Of a stretch of 64,000 bases of DNA, positions 43,634-52,880 are shown in pieces. A program made the translations under genes and the position numbers. Source of the DNA: Chromobacterium alkanivorans. GTDB taxonomy: Bacteria; Pseudomonadota; Gammaproteobacteria; Burkholderiales; Chromobacteriaceae. Where the stretch lies: positions 124,001 to 188,000 of the forward strand of contig NZ_JAFHKL010000008.1 of the NCBI RefSeq assembly GCF_016937655.1, written 5' to 3'. A model generated the notes under the pieces. The model worked only from the letters and a program-made list of their open reading frames with translations, did not search any database and had not been told where the DNA came from. Numbering within the stretch: the stretch's first letter is position 1; every line of letters starts with the position of its first letter.

Positions 43634-44563
43634 ATGAGCGTTCTGGAGATTAGACATCTGCGCACCCTGCTGGCGCTGGCCGAAACCGGCAGCGTGTCCC
43701 TGGCCGCCAGCCGGCTGTTCCTGACTCAGTCCGCCTTGTCGCATCAGCTCAAACAGCTGGAGCAGGCCTACGGCATGGGCTTGTTCGAGCGCAAGACCCA
43801 GCCGCTGCGCTTCACCGCCGCCGGCGAACGTCTGCTGACGCTGGCCCATGATCTGAACGCCCGGGTGGCGGCGGCGGAGCGCGATCTGGCGCGGCTGCGC
43901 CAGGGCGAGGCCGGCGAGTTGCGGGTGGCGGTGGAGTGCCATACCTGCTTCGACTGGCTGATGCCGGCGATGGACGCGTTTCGCCAGCACTGGCCGGGCG
44001 TGGAGCTGGACATCGTGTCCGGATTCCACACCGATCCGGTCAGCCTGTTGCTCAGCCACCGGGCGGATCTCGCCATCGTGTCCGAGGTGGAGCCTCAGGC
44101 CGGCGTCGATTACCAGCCGCTGTTCGCTTACGAGATGGTGGGCATCGTGGCGCGGGATCACCCGTTGGCGAACAAGCGCTGCTGGCTGGCGGAGGATTTC
44201 GCCGGAGAAACGCTGATCCATTACCCGGTGCCGGACGAGATGCTGGACCTGATGCGCAAGGTCTTGCGCCCGGCGGGCGTCAATCCGGCGCGGCGCAGCA
44301 GCGAGCTGACCATCGCCATCATCCAGCTAGTGGCCAGCCGCCGCGGGGTGGCGGCCTTGCCTTACTGGGCGGTCAAGCCCTATCTGGAGCGCGGCTACGT
44401 GGTGGCGCGGCCGATAGGCGAGCGCGGGCTGAGCAGCGAGCTGTACGCCGCGGTGCGCGACGACGACGGCGGGCTGGCCTATATGCAGGATTTTCTGGCC
44501 ACGGTGCGGGAGCAGAGCTTCGCCACTCTGCCGGGGCTGACGCCGCTGGGCGCGGCCGGCTGA
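43634..44563 (+). CDS. metR: LysR-type methionine regulator MetR
   Basis: A 309-residue LysR-family regulator. The helix-turn-helix is near residues 15-50 (LALAETGSVSLAASRLFLTQ, SALSHQLKQLEQAYG). The homocysteine-responsive effector domain begins near 90 (GELRVAVECHTCFDWLMPAM), which is the MetR-specific start. It is divergent from metE. The ribosome site is weak because the MetR box sits in its place. Confidence 0.95.
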   Translation: MSVLEIRHLRTLLALAETGSVSLAASRLFLTQSALSHQLKQLEQAYGMGLFERKTQPLRFTAAGERLLTLAHDLNARVAAAERDLARLRQGEAGELRVAVECHTCFDWLMPAMDAFRQHWPGVELDIVSGFHTDPVSLLLSHRADLAIVSEVEPQAGVDYQPLFAYEMVGIVARDHPLANKRCWLAEDFAGETLIHYPVPDEMLDLMRKVLRPAGVNPARRSSELTIAIIQLVASRRGVAALPYWAVKPYLERGYVVARPIGERGLSSELYAAVRDDDGGLAYMQDFLATVREQSFATLPGLTPLGAAG

Positions 44564-44564
44564 T

Positions 44565-45305
44565 TCAGGGCAGGGCCAGTTGCCGGCGCAGCGGCGGCAA
44601 CTGCCGCCAGACGCAGCGCATGCGCTCCGGATGCGCCTGGCCGTAAGCCTTGCCGAACACCAGATAGTTGTTTTCGGTTTTCAGCGGCGGCAGCAGCTTT
44701 TTCATGCGCAGTTGCGGGTGTTGCGCCAGATAGGCGTCGCCGCCGGGTTCATGCATGGCGAAGGCGGCGATGCGCCCGGCCTGCAGCTTGGCGAAGTTCT
44801 CCTCCAGATCGGCGCCGGCCTCGGTCGGGATTCGGCGGGCCTTCAGCTCGCGGATGACCGACCAGCCGCGGTTGACGCCGACGCTGTCGTCTTCGGGCAG
44901 GTCCAGCCGGTAGCCGTCCCAGCGCAGCGTTGAGTCCTGCGGGATGTAGAGCACGTAGGACAGCGCGGTCAGCCTGAGCCGGCTGTCCGCCTGCCCGTCG
45001 CGCATCGGGTAGAGCATCTGTTTGGCGCGGTCAGTCTGGAAGGACAGCATGGCGGCGGCGTCGGCCTGGTCCAGCGCCAGGCTGCGCAGCAGCCGCCGCG
45101 CCGGCAGCTGCCGGAACTGGGCGTTCAGGCCGCAGTGTTCCGCCGCTTGCCGGGCGAGCTCGATGACGGGGCCGGACAGCTGGGCGGAGGCGTGTTGGAT
45201 GAAGGGCGCCGGTTCGGCGCTGCCGACGACGATGCGCAGAACGGGAGCTGCATGGACCCACCCGCCGGCCAGCAGGGTGAGCAGCGCCAGCGCGGACTTG
45301 GACAT
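44565..45305 (-). CDS. periplasmic solute-binding-like protein (family 3)
   Basis: A 246-residue exported protein. The signal peptide (1-19, ending WVHA) is followed by a family 3 extracellular solute-binding fold (VLRIVVGSAEPAPFI ... PVIELARQAAEHCGLNAQFRQLPARRLL). No permease or ATPase gene is beside it, so it may be an orphan binding protein or a sensor-like component. It lies between metR (converging, one base between the stop codons) and ntrC. Substrate unknown; polar amino acids are typical for the fold. Confidence 0.8.
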   Translation of the reverse strand: MSKSALALLTLLAGGWVHAAPVLRIVVGSAEPAPFIQHASAQLSGPVIELARQAAEHCGLNAQFRQLPARRLLRSLALDQADAAAMLSFQTDRAKQMLYPMRDGQADSRLRLTALSYVLYIPQDSTLRWDGYRLDLPEDDSVGVNRGWSVIRELKARRIPTEAGADLEENFAKLQAGRIAAFAMHEPGGDAYLAQHPQLRMKKLLPPLKTENNYLVFGKAYGQAHPERMRCVWRQLPPLRRQLALP

Positions 45306-45334
45306 GGGCGAGCCCTTACGGAATGATCATGGCT

Positions 45335-46792
45335 TCATTTTATGAGCCCGAGATCGGCCTTGTCATGGCTTTCGTCGGCATGGGCCTCCAAACCCAGCTC
45401 CTGGATCTTGCGGGTCAGGGTGTTGCGGCCCCAGCCCAGCAGGTGGGCGGCTTCCACCTTGCGGCCGCCGGTGTGGGCCAGGCCGCTGCGGATGCAGCTG
45501 GCCTCGAAGCGCCGGGTCAGCTCGTCGATGATGCCGGCCTCGCCGGCGCGCAGGCGGCGGCTGACTTCCTCCGCCAGCAATTGCGGCCAGTCCAGTTGCC
45601 CCGCGTCGGCGCCGCCGGCGTGGCGTCCGCCGGCGGCGGGGTCGCGCAGCTCCTGCGGCAGGTCGGCCACTTCCACGGTCTGGCCGGGCGCCATCACGCT
45701 GATCCACTGGCACAGGTTTTCCAGTTCGCGCACATTGCCGGAGAACAGGCTGTGCTTGACCACGTCCATGGCGGCGTCGCTGAGCCGTTTGGGCTCCACG
45801 CCCAGCTGGGTGGCGCTCTTGGCCAGGAAGTGGCGGGCCAGCAGCGGAATGTCTTCGCGCCGTTCGCGCAAGGGCGGCAGCCGCAGGCGGATCACGTTCA
45901 GGCGGTGGTAGAGGTCTTCGCGGAACAGGCCGTCGCGCACCCGTTGTTCCAGGTTCTGATGGGTGGCGGCGATGACGCGAACGTTGGCCTTGATCGGGGT
46001 GTGGCCGCCGACGCGGTAGAAGTGGCCGTCGGACAGCACGCGCAGCAGCCGGGTTTGCAGCTCGGTGGGCATGTCGCCGATCTCGTCCAGGAACAGCGTG
46101 CCGCCCTCGGCCTCTTCGAAGCGGCCGCGGCGGGTGGCTTGCGCGCCGGTGAACGCGCCTTTCTCATGGCCGAACAGTTCCGACTCCAGCAGGTCCTTGG
46201 GGATGGCGGCGGTATTGAGCGCGATGAAGGGCTTGCCGGCGCGCACCGAGTGGCGGTGCAGCGCTTCGGCCACCCTTTCCTTGCCGGTGCCGGATTCGCC
46301 GGTGATCAGCACGGTGACGTTGGACTGGGACAGCCGTCCGATGGCGCGGAACACGTCTTGCATCGCCGGCGCCTGGCCCAGCAGTACCGGCATCGCTTCG
46401 GGATGATCGCTGACCGCGATGTCCGGGCGGCTCTCCGCCAGCGCGCGCTCGATCAGCAGCACCGCCTGATCGACGTCGAAGGGTTTGGGCAGGTATTCGA
46501 AGGCGCCGCCCTGAAAGGCCGCCACCGCGGAATCCAGATCGGAGTGCGCGGTCATGATGATGACCGGCAGCGCCGGGTGCTCGGCTTTGACCTTGGACAG
46601 GAATTTCAGCCCGTCGGTGCCCGGCATGCGGATGTCCGAAACGATGACTTGGGGCGCGCGGTCGTACAGCGCGTTCAGCGCGTCGTCGGCGCTGGCGAAG
46701 CTGTCGAAGCCGATGCCGGCGCGCCCCAGCGCTTTCTCCAGCACCCAGCGTATCGCCTTATCGTCGTCAATAATCCATACCGCTTGGTTCAT
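45335..46792 (-). CDS. ntrC: nitrogen regulation response regulator NtrC
   Basis: A 485-residue sigma-54 activator. The receiver domain (1-120) has the phosphoacceptor Asp53 in VSDIRMPG. The AAA+ domain (about 140-370) has Walker A GESGTGKE and the sigma-54 contact loop GAFTGA. The Fis-type helix-turn-helix is at the C-terminus (KVEAAHLLGWGRNTLTRKIQ). A Gly/Ala-rich linker (about 395-410) is longer than in E. coli. It lies 67 bases after ntrB. Phospho-NtrC should activate the glnA promoter at 50105. Confidence 0.96.
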   Translation of the reverse strand: MNQAVWIIDDDKAIRWVLEKALGRAGIGFDSFASADDALNALYDRAPQVIVSDIRMPGTDGLKFLSKVKAEHPALPVIIMTAHSDLDSAVAAFQGGAFEYLPKPFDVDQAVLLIERALAESRPDIAVSDHPEAMPVLLGQAPAMQDVFRAIGRLSQSNVTVLITGESGTGKERVAEALHRHSVRAGKPFIALNTAAIPKDLLESELFGHEKGAFTGAQATRRGRFEEAEGGTLFLDEIGDMPTELQTRLLRVLSDGHFYRVGGHTPIKANVRVIAATHQNLEQRVRDGLFREDLYHRLNVIRLRLPPLRERREDIPLLARHFLAKSATQLGVEPKRLSDAAMDVVKHSLFSGNVRELENLCQWISVMAPGQTVEVADLPQELRDPAAGGRHAGGADAGQLDWPQLLAEEVSRRLRAGEAGIIDELTRRFEASCIRSGLAHTGGRKVEAAHLLGWGRNTLTRKIQELGLEAHADESHDKADLGLIK

Positions 46793-46859
46793 CGCGAAAT
46801 CCTTGTGCTCGGCGCCGCCGGCGAAGCGGGCGGCGGCAATGTGTTTGTGGGCGGGCGGC

Positions 46860-47912
46860 TCAGTCAGTGGCGAAAGGCAGCGTCACGGTGAAGCAGGTCT
46901 GTCCCGGCCGGGAGTCGAATTCGATGTTGCCGCCGTGCTGGTGGACGAAGGCCTGGGCCAGGGTCAGGCCCAGGCCGGTGCCTTCGGCGCGGCCGGTGAC
47001 CAGCGGGTAGAAGACATGGTCCTTGATCTCGTCGGGGATGCCGGGGCCGTCGTCGATGATCTGCAATTTCAATGCCAGGGTGTGGCGTTTGCGCGCCAGC
47101 GTCACCTGGCGCGCCACCCGGGTGCGCAGAACCAGTTCGCCGCGACCCTTCATCGCCTGGATCGCGTTCTTGACGATGTTGAGCGCCACCTGGATCAACT
47201 GCTCCTTGTCGGCCACCAGCTGCGGCAGGCTGGTGTCGTAGTCGCGGCGGATCAGCAGGCCCTGCGGGTATTCGGCCAGCGCGATGCTGCGCACGCGCTC
47301 CAGCACTTCGTGGATATTGATCTCGCCGCGCACATGGCTGCGGTGCGGCGCCAGCAGCCGGTCGACCAGCGATTGCAGCCGCAGCGCCTCTTCCTTGATC
47401 ACCGCGGTGTATTCCTTCAGTTCCGGGCGGTCCAGCAGCTCGTGCTCCAGCAATTGCGCCGCGCCGCGAATGCCGCCCAGCGGGTTCTTGATCTCATGCG
47501 CCAGATTGCGGATCAGTTCGCGGTTGGCCTGGTGCTGCAGCAGCAGCCGTTCTTCGTTGGCGATTTTCAGCTGCTGATCCAGCGGCCGCAGTTCGATCAG
47601 CGCCAGGCCGCCGTCCGCGTCCACCGGCGCGACCGACAGCGCGATGTGCAGCGGCTGCTCGCTGTGCTGCGGAACCAGCTCCAGATCGTGCTCGATGAAG
47701 CTGGCGTTGTGGCGCAAGGCGGTGGACAGCGCCTGGCGCAGCGCCGGGCAGGGCTGGAACAGGTCGAACAGGCTGTGACGCAGCAATTCGCGGCTGCCCA
47801 GCGCCAGCAGGTTTTCGCAGGCGGGATTGACGAAATGCAGCGCGCCGTCGGCGTCGACGATCAGCACGGGGGTGTCCAGCAGTTCTAGTCCGGCAAAGCT
47901 GGTCGGCGGCAT
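46860..47912 (-). CDS. ntrB: nitrogen regulation sensor kinase NtrB
   Basis: A 350-residue cytosolic histidine kinase/phosphatase. The N-terminal PAS domain (about 10-110; LLDTPVLIVDADGALHFVNP) precedes the HisKA domain with phosphoacceptor His139 in NLAHEIKNPLGG. The HATPase domain (about 245-350) has DDGPGIP and GTGLGL boxes. Its balance of activities is set by the PII protein in response to glutamine and 2-oxoglutarate. The start MPPTSFAGLE matches the family; the upstream frame does not. Confidence 0.96.
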   Translation of the reverse strand: MPPTSFAGLELLDTPVLIVDADGALHFVNPACENLLALGSRELLRHSLFDLFQPCPALRQALSTALRHNASFIEHDLELVPQHSEQPLHIALSVAPVDADGGLALIELRPLDQQLKIANEERLLLQHQANRELIRNLAHEIKNPLGGIRGAAQLLEHELLDRPELKEYTAVIKEEALRLQSLVDRLLAPHRSHVRGEINIHEVLERVRSIALAEYPQGLLIRRDYDTSLPQLVADKEQLIQVALNIVKNAIQAMKGRGELVLRTRVARQVTLARKRHTLALKLQIIDDGPGIPDEIKDHVFYPLVTGRAEGTGLGLTLAQAFVHQHGGNIEFDSRPGQTCFTVTLPFATD

Positions 47913-48033
47913 GGTGCGGTGTGTCCTGTAGGCTGGAGCGGGGGCTTGCGCAGGCTGAGCAAAATTCGGGCCATGCCCGCGTGCCCGGGAATGGCCCATT
48001 CATCGTCAGTATGCACCACGATGGTGCGTCAAA

Positions 48034-48516
48034 CTAGTTCTGTCCCAGCTCGCGGCGCAAGGCTTCCACGTTTTTCTGGCGATCGGTGACTTCGTCCTGC
48101 AGCTTCTGCACCCGGTTCAGGTATTTCTGGTAGTTGCGGGTTTCGTCGCCGTTGCGGGTGGCCTTGCCGTCGGTCAGCGCCTTTTCCGCTTCGGTCAGCG
48201 CTTTCTGCTCATTGGCCAGTTCCTGCTCCAGAATCTTGCGGCGGCCGTTGTCGCGCTGCTTCTGGGTGCCGGGGTCGACGCTGGGGTAGCTGCCGGCGGG
48301 CTTGGCGTCGCCGTTGCCGCCGCTGCTGTTGCCGACGGCGTTGTTTTTCTTGTGCTGGCTGGGATAGGAAGACAGCGGATTGAGCCGGATCGCTTGCGCG
48401 CCGCGAATCGGCACATTGGTGAAAGTGACGTTGCCGTCTTTGTCCACGTACTTGTAAACGGTGGCTTGAGCGTAGGCGCTCAGCAACAGCATCAGACAAA
48501 GCGATAGAGTTTTCAT
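48034..48516 (-). CDS. DUF4124-domain exported protein
   Basis: A 160-residue exported protein. The signal peptide (1-18, ending AYAQA) leads into the DUF4124 motif TVYKYVDKDGNVTFTNVP. A Gly/Asn/Ser linker and a C-terminal coiled coil of about 70 residues follow (EQELANEQKALTEAEKALTD ... LQDEVTDRQKNVEALRREL). It lies between glnA and ntrB on the same strand, a position DUF4124 genes also occupy in related genomes. Role unknown; the coiled coil suggests envelope association or oligomerisation. Confidence 0.83.
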   Translation of the reverse strand: MKTLSLCLMLLLSAYAQATVYKYVDKDGNVTFTNVPIRGAQAIRLNPLSSYPSQHKKNNAVGNSSGGNGDAKPAGSYPSVDPGTQKQRDNGRRKILEQELANEQKALTEAEKALTDGKATRNGDETRNYQKYLNRVQKLQDEVTDRQKNVEALRRELGQN

Positions 48517-48585
48517 GGGCGGCGTGTCGAGTTCCGGGTTTCAGCTCTGCAATGATATGCAAATCCGCCGGACAAGTCATATATG

Positions 48586-48613
48586 AAAACGGCAGCCCTC
48601 GGGCTGCCGTTTT
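48586..48613. terminator. terminator downstream of glnA
   Basis: A long GC-rich hairpin (AAAACGGCAGCCC pairing with GGGCTGCCGTTTT) ends in a T-run on both strands. It sits between the glnA stop and the DUF4124 start. Confidence 0.85.
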
Positions 48614-48626
48614 TCCGCGCGCCGGT

Positions 48627-50045
48627 TTACAGCGAGTAATACATCGCGAATTCCACCGGATGGGTGGTCATGCGGGTCAGGTTGACTTCCTGCATCTTCA
48701 GCTCGATGTAGGCGTCGATCCAGTCATTGGAGAACACGCCGCCGCGGGTCAGGAACTCGCGGTCCTTGTCCAGCGCGGCCAGCGCCTCGTCCAGGCTGGC
48801 GCAGACGGTCGGGATCAGCTTGTCTTCTTCCGGCGGCAGATCGTACAGGTTCTTGTCCGCGGCGTCGCCCGGGTGGATCTTGTTCTGGATGCCGTCCAGG
48901 CCGGCCATCAGCAGAGCGGAGAAGCACAGGTAGGGGTTGGCCAGCGGGTCCGGGAAACGCGCTTCGATGCGGCGGCCCTTGGGGCTGGCCACGTGCGGAA
49001 TGCGGATGGACGCGGAACGGTTCTTGGCGGAGTAAGCCAGCTTCACCGGCGCTTCGTAGTGCGGCACCAGGCGTTTGTAGGAGTTGGTGCCCGGGTTGGT
49101 GATCGCGTTCAGCGCCTTGGCGTGCTTGATGATGCCGCCGATGTAGTAGAGCGCGGTTTCGGACAGGCCGGCGTAGCCGTCGCCGGCGAACAGGTTCTTG
49201 CCGTCCTTCCAGATGGACTGGTGCACGTGCATGCCGGAGCCGTTATCGCCGACGATGGGCTTGGGCATGAAGGTGGCGGTCTTGCCGTAGCTGTGCGCCA
49301 CGTTGTGCACCACGTATTTCAGGATCTGGGTCCAGTCAGCGCGCTGGGTCAGGGTGCTGAACTTGGTGCCGATCTCGTTCTGGCCGGCGGTGGCCACTTC
49401 GTGGTGGTGCACTTCCACCGGGATGCCCAGTTCTTCCAGCAGCAGCACCATGGCGGAGCGGATGTCCTGGGAGGAGTCCACCGGCGGCACCGGGAAGTAG
49501 CCGCCTTTAATGCCCGGGCGGTGGCCCATATTGCCGCCTTCGAACTCCTCGGCGGACGCCCAGGCGGCTTCTTCGGCCTTGATCTTGACGAAGCAGCCGG
49601 ACATGTCGGTGCCCCAGGTCACGCCGTCGAAGATGAAGAATTCCGGCTCCGGGCCGAAGTAGGCGGTGTCGCCGAGGCCGGAGGCCTTCAGATAGGCTTC
49701 GGCGCGCTTGGCGATGGAACGCGGGTCGCGGTCGTAGCCCTTGCCGTCGGCCGGGTCGATCACGTCGCAATGCAGGAAGACGGTGGGTTCGTCGTAGAAC
49801 GGGTCGATGCGGGCGGTGGCCGGGTCGGCCATCAGCAGCATGTCGGATGCCTGGATGCCTTTCCAGCCTGCGATCGAGGAGCCGTCGAAAGCGTGGCCGT
49901 GTTCGAACCATGCGTCCGGATCGTCCAGCAGGACGTGGGCCGGAATCGACACGTGTTGTTCTTTGCCGCGGGTGTCGGTAAAGCGCAGGTCGATGAACTT
50001 GACATCATTTTCGGTAATCAGCTTGACTACGTCTGCAACCGCCAT
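48627..50045 (-). CDS. glnA: glutamine synthetase, type I
   Basis: A 472-residue dodecameric enzyme that amidates glutamate with ammonia and ATP. Metal and substrate motifs include [19 protein letters not shown] and [17 protein letters not shown]. The adenylylation site is Tyr401 in NLYDLPPEE, so GlnE-dependent covalent control is expected. The start MAVADVVK follows AGGAGA. A sigma-54 promoter and two NtrC sites lie upstream, which ties its transcription to the downstream ntrB and ntrC genes. Confidence 0.97.
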   Translation of the reverse strand: MAVADVVKLITENDVKFIDLRFTDTRGKEQHVSIPAHVLLDDPDAWFEHGHAFDGSSIAGWKGIQASDMLLMADPATARIDPFYDEPTVFLHCDVIDPADGKGYDRDPRSIAKRAEAYLKASGLGDTAYFGPEPEFFIFDGVTWGTDMSGCFVKIKAEEAAWASAEEFEGGNMGHRPGIKGGYFPVPPVDSSQDIRSAMVLLLEELGIPVEVHHHEVATAGQNEIGTKFSTLTQRADWTQILKYVVHNVAHSYGKTATFMPKPIVGDNGSGMHVHQSIWKDGKNLFAGDGYAGLSETALYYIGGIIKHAKALNAITNPGTNSYKRLVPHYEAPVKLAYSAKNRSASIRIPHVASPKGRRIEARFPDPLANPYLCFSALLMAGLDGIQNKIHPGDAADKNLYDLPPEEDKLIPTVCASLDEALAALDKDREFLTRGGVFSNDWIDAYIELKMQEVNLTRMTTHPVEFAMYYSL

Positions 50046-50104
50046 GGTTTTCTCCTGAAAGGCTACATGCATCATGTGCGAATGAGTGGATGGCTAGCAC
50101 TTAA

Positions 50105-50120
50105 GCATTAAGCGTGCCAG
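50105..50120 (-). promoter_or_regulatory. sigma-54 (-24/-12) promoter of glnA
   Basis: On the minus strand the sequence reads CTGGCACGCTTAATGC, which carries the invariant GG and GC elements with correct spacing (TGGCACG-N5-TGC). It lies about 60 bases before the glnA start codon. Confidence 0.85.
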
Positions 50121-50182
50121 CTTTAAAATCGCTGAGATTCCATTGTGTCATAGCCCAAAATCGGGCGCTAGCGAAGTTGAAT

Positions 50183-50197
50183 GAACCAGGCTGGTGC
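50183..50197. promoter_or_regulatory. NtrC binding site, promoter-proximal
   Basis: GAACCA-N3-TGGTGC matches the NtrC half-site consensus GCACCA-N3-TGGTGC at 11 of 12 bases. It is about 65-75 bases upstream of the sigma-54 -24 element. Confidence 0.75.
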
Positions 50198-50211
50198 CTG
50201 GACTGAATTTA

Positions 50212-50228
50212 TGCACCAATATGGGGCG
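50212..50228. promoter_or_regulatory. NtrC binding site, distal
   Basis: TGCACCAATATGGGGCG matches the NtrC half-sites at 11 of 12 bases. Its centre is about 30 bases (three helical turns) upstream of the proximal site, which suits cooperative binding. Confidence 0.75.
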
Positions 50229-50415
50229 TTAATGGCGTTGCGGCCATCATCGTCGATATGGATAATCCGTATATAAGGTAACGGGGCGGCTGACAGCACC
50301 TCGCGGAGAGCCTGAGGCAAGACGAGCTGACGCGGACCGTGGCGAGTCAGCCCAAGGCGGAGGCGAAGGAGCGTCGGCGGCTCCGCAAGGCGGCGAGGCC
50401 GCGGGGAGAGCTTGC

Positions 50416-50868
50416 ATGGATCAAGTGACACAGCTATTGCAGCAGGCGCGGCGCCGGGCCGAAGAGCAAGGCTTGCCCTATCGCGGCGCCTTGACGCCGC
50501 AGGAGGCGCACCAGCTGAAACAGGCGATGCCGGAGGCGGTGCTGCTGGACGTGCGCAGCGCGGCGGAATGGCAGTTCGTCGGCGTGGTGCCCTACGCGCA
50601 GCGGCTGGAGTGGCGCAGCTTCCCCGGCATGCAGCCCAACCCGCATTTCATCGAGCAATTGCAGGACATGCTGCCCAAGGAGGGCGTGCTGATGCTGATG
50701 TGCCGCTCCGGCGTGCGTTCCGACGAAGTGGCGCGCATGGCCGCCGCCGCCGGCTACAGCGAGGCTTACAACGTGCTGGAGGGCTTCGAGGGCGACAAGG
50801 ACGCCGCCGGCCACCGCAACAGCGTGGGCGGCTGGAAGGCGCGCGGCCTGCCCTGGCAACAAGGCTGA
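50416..50868 (+). CDS. rhodanese-domain sulfurtransferase-like protein
   Basis: A 150-residue single-domain rhodanese. The active-site loop MCRSGVRS carries Cys96, which would accept a persulfide sulfur, and LLDVRSAAEWQFVG is the conserved first part. No signal peptide is present. The gene follows the glnA upstream region in the opposite direction and precedes aroE by about 190 bases. The sulfur acceptor is not evident. Confidence 0.88.
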   Translation: MDQVTQLLQQARRRAEEQGLPYRGALTPQEAHQLKQAMPEAVLLDVRSAAEWQFVGVVPYAQRLEWRSFPGMQPNPHFIEQLQDMLPKEGVLMLMCRSGVRSDEVARMAAAAGYSEAYNVLEGFEGDKDAAGHRNSVGGWKARGLPWQQG

Positions 50869-51060
50869 GCCGAGGCCGGCGCGGCGACGTCGTGGTTGAT
50901 GTTTGGCGTATTCCACGGCAAAGTGTCATAGCGCCGCCGCGCCGTCGGCGCGGGCATGGCGAGAGCCGCCAACAAAGCCAGGCGCGAAGCGGCGCCGGGG
51001 GTTTTGTTAGCCGCTCTCTATCCGATACCGAAAACATACCCAATCTTGGAAAGCTGACTC

Positions 51061-51882
51061 ATGACCGACCGTTACGCCGTTATCGGCAATCCTGTTTCGC
51101 ACAGCCAGTCGCCGTTCATCCATAACGAATTCGCGGCGGCCACCGGCCAGGATATCGCCTACGACAAGTTGTTCGCCGAACTGGGGCGCTTCAACGACGT
51201 GGTGGCCGAGTTCGTCGCCGCCGGCGGCAAGGGCCTCAACATCACGCTGCCGTTCAAGGGCGACGCTTACCGTTTCGCCAACGAGCTGACCGAGCGCGCC
51301 CGCGCGGCGGAGGCGGTCAACACCCTGTGCTTCCGCGACGGCAAGATCTACGGCGACAACACCGACGGCGTGGGCCTGGTGCGCGACATCGTCGACAATC
51401 TGGATTACCCGATCGCCGGCGCCAAGGTGCTGATCCTGGGCGCCGGCGGCGCGGTGCGCGGCGTGCTGGAGCCCATCCTGGCGCAAAAGCCGGCCTCCCT
51501 GACCATCGCCAACCGCACGCTGATCAAGGCCGAGGCGCTGGCCCACCACTTCGCGCCCTGGGGCAAGGTGGAGGCCATCGGCTACGAGCAATTGAAGGGC
51601 CGCAGCTTCGACATCGTGATCAACGCCACCTCGACCAGCCTCAGCAATGAACTGCCGCCGATTCCCTACGGCCTGTTCACCGCGCGCACCCTGGCTTACG
51701 ACATGGTGTACAGCAAGGGCTTGACCCCCTTCCTGCAGCGCGCTCAGGCGGAAAACGCCGGCATGCTGGCCGACGGCCTGGGCATGCTGGTGGAGCAGGC
51801 GGCCGAATCCTTCTCCATCTGGCGCGGCGTGGAGCCGGCCACCCGCAAAGTGACCAATATGCTGCGCGAAGTGCTGGCCTGA
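51061..51882 (+). CDS. aroE: shikimate dehydrogenase
   Basis: A 273-residue NADPH-dependent enzyme that reduces 3-dehydroshikimate in the aromatic amino acid pathway. The shikimate-binding N-terminus is YAVIGNPVSHSQSPFIHN. The conserved catalytic Lys is in NITLPFKGDAYRF and the Asp in NTDGVG. The nucleotide-binding loop is LGAGGAVRG. mtgA follows on the same strand, an adjacency common in betaproteobacteria. Confidence 0.97.
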   Translation: MTDRYAVIGNPVSHSQSPFIHNEFAAATGQDIAYDKLFAELGRFNDVVAEFVAAGGKGLNITLPFKGDAYRFANELTERARAAEAVNTLCFRDGKIYGDNTDGVGLVRDIVDNLDYPIAGAKVLILGAGGAVRGVLEPILAQKPASLTIANRTLIKAEALAHHFAPWGKVEAIGYEQLKGRSFDIVINATSTSLSNELPPIPYGLFTARTLAYDMVYSKGLTPFLQRAQAENAGMLADGLGMLVEQAAESFSIWRGVEPATRKVTNMLREVLA

Positions 51883-51993
51883 CGCTTCCCGGAGCCGGCC
51901 GGGCCGGCGCCGGAAGCGCGGCGCCGCCGGTTTCCTCCCGCGGTTTGAATCCCAATCCCCCGCCTTGCGGGGGCTCGCTTCGCGAGTCAGATA

Positions 51994-52677
51994 ATGCGTC
52001 TCTTCCTGAAAGTGCTGGCGGCCCTGATGGCCGCCTTTCTGCTGTATAACCTGTGGATCTTCGGCCATATCGTCTATTGGCGCAGCCACAATCCGTCGGC
52101 CAGCTCCTTCATGAACGAACAGCTGGCCAAGTTGCAGCAGGAGGATCCCGAGGCGGAGTTGCGCCACAAATGGGTGAGTTACGAGCAGATTTCTCCCAAT
52201 CTCAAGCGCGCGCTGATCGCGTCCGAGGACGCCAAGTTCGTCGATCACGAGGGTTTCGACTGGGACGGCATCGAAGTCGCTTTCGAAAAAAACCTGAAGA
52301 AGGGCAAGATCGTCGCCGGCGGCTCCACCATCAGCCAGCAGCTGGCCAAGAATTTGTTCCTGTCCAGCAGCAAGACGCCGTGGCGCAAGCTGGAGGAAGC
52401 CTTGATCACGGTGATGCTGGAGGCGGTGCTGGACAAGCGGCGCATCTTCGAGATTTACCTGAACGTGATCGAGTGGGGCAACGGCGTGTTCGGCGCGGAG
52501 GCGGCGTCGCGCCATTACTACCGCAGCAGCGCCGCGCGGCTGTCCTCGGCGCAGGCGGCCAAGCTGGCGGCGATGGTGCCCAATCCGCGCTATTACGACA
52601 CCCATCGCGCCGCGCCGGGCCTGGCGCGCAAGACCCGCATCATCCAGCGACGCATGAGCTATGTGGAACTGCCGTGA
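51994..52677 (+). CDS. mtgA: monofunctional peptidoglycan glycosyltransferase
   Basis: A 227-residue inner-membrane enzyme that polymerises lipid II into glycan strands. A single N-terminal transmembrane helix (about 5-30) precedes the GT51 domain with the catalytic glutamate in ASEDAKFVDHEGFDW, the GGSTISQQLAKNLFL motif and EIYLNVIEWGNGVFGAE. It lacks a transpeptidase domain. It lies 111 bases after aroE. Confidence 0.95.
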   Translation: MRLFLKVLAALMAAFLLYNLWIFGHIVYWRSHNPSASSFMNEQLAKLQQEDPEAELRHKWVSYEQISPNLKRALIASEDAKFVDHEGFDWDGIEVAFEKNLKKGKIVAGGSTISQQLAKNLFLSSSKTPWRKLEEALITVMLEAVLDKRRIFEIYLNVIEWGNGVFGAEAASRHYYRSSAARLSSAQAAKLAAMVPNPRYYDTHRAAPGLARKTRIIQRRMSYVELP

Positions 52678-52880
52678 GCGTCCGGAGGGCGGATTGGAGC
52701 GGCGCAGGCGGCATGTTACAATCGCGACTTTCTTTTTAGAGCGCGCCATGCGCGAGGCATGGCGGCTACGCAATGGACTTACCCAGTTACCCCGTAATCC
52801 AATCCCGATTTACCGTTAGAGAATAAGCCCGCCTCAGACCGCCCGCGCCGCGCGCGCCATCTGGGCGGAAGGAGACGTGC

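Noticed and set aside
52678-52880. Magnesium riboswitch ahead of mgtE
   Set aside because: No recognisable M-box pairing was found; the gap is short and GC-rich with only simple inverted repeats.
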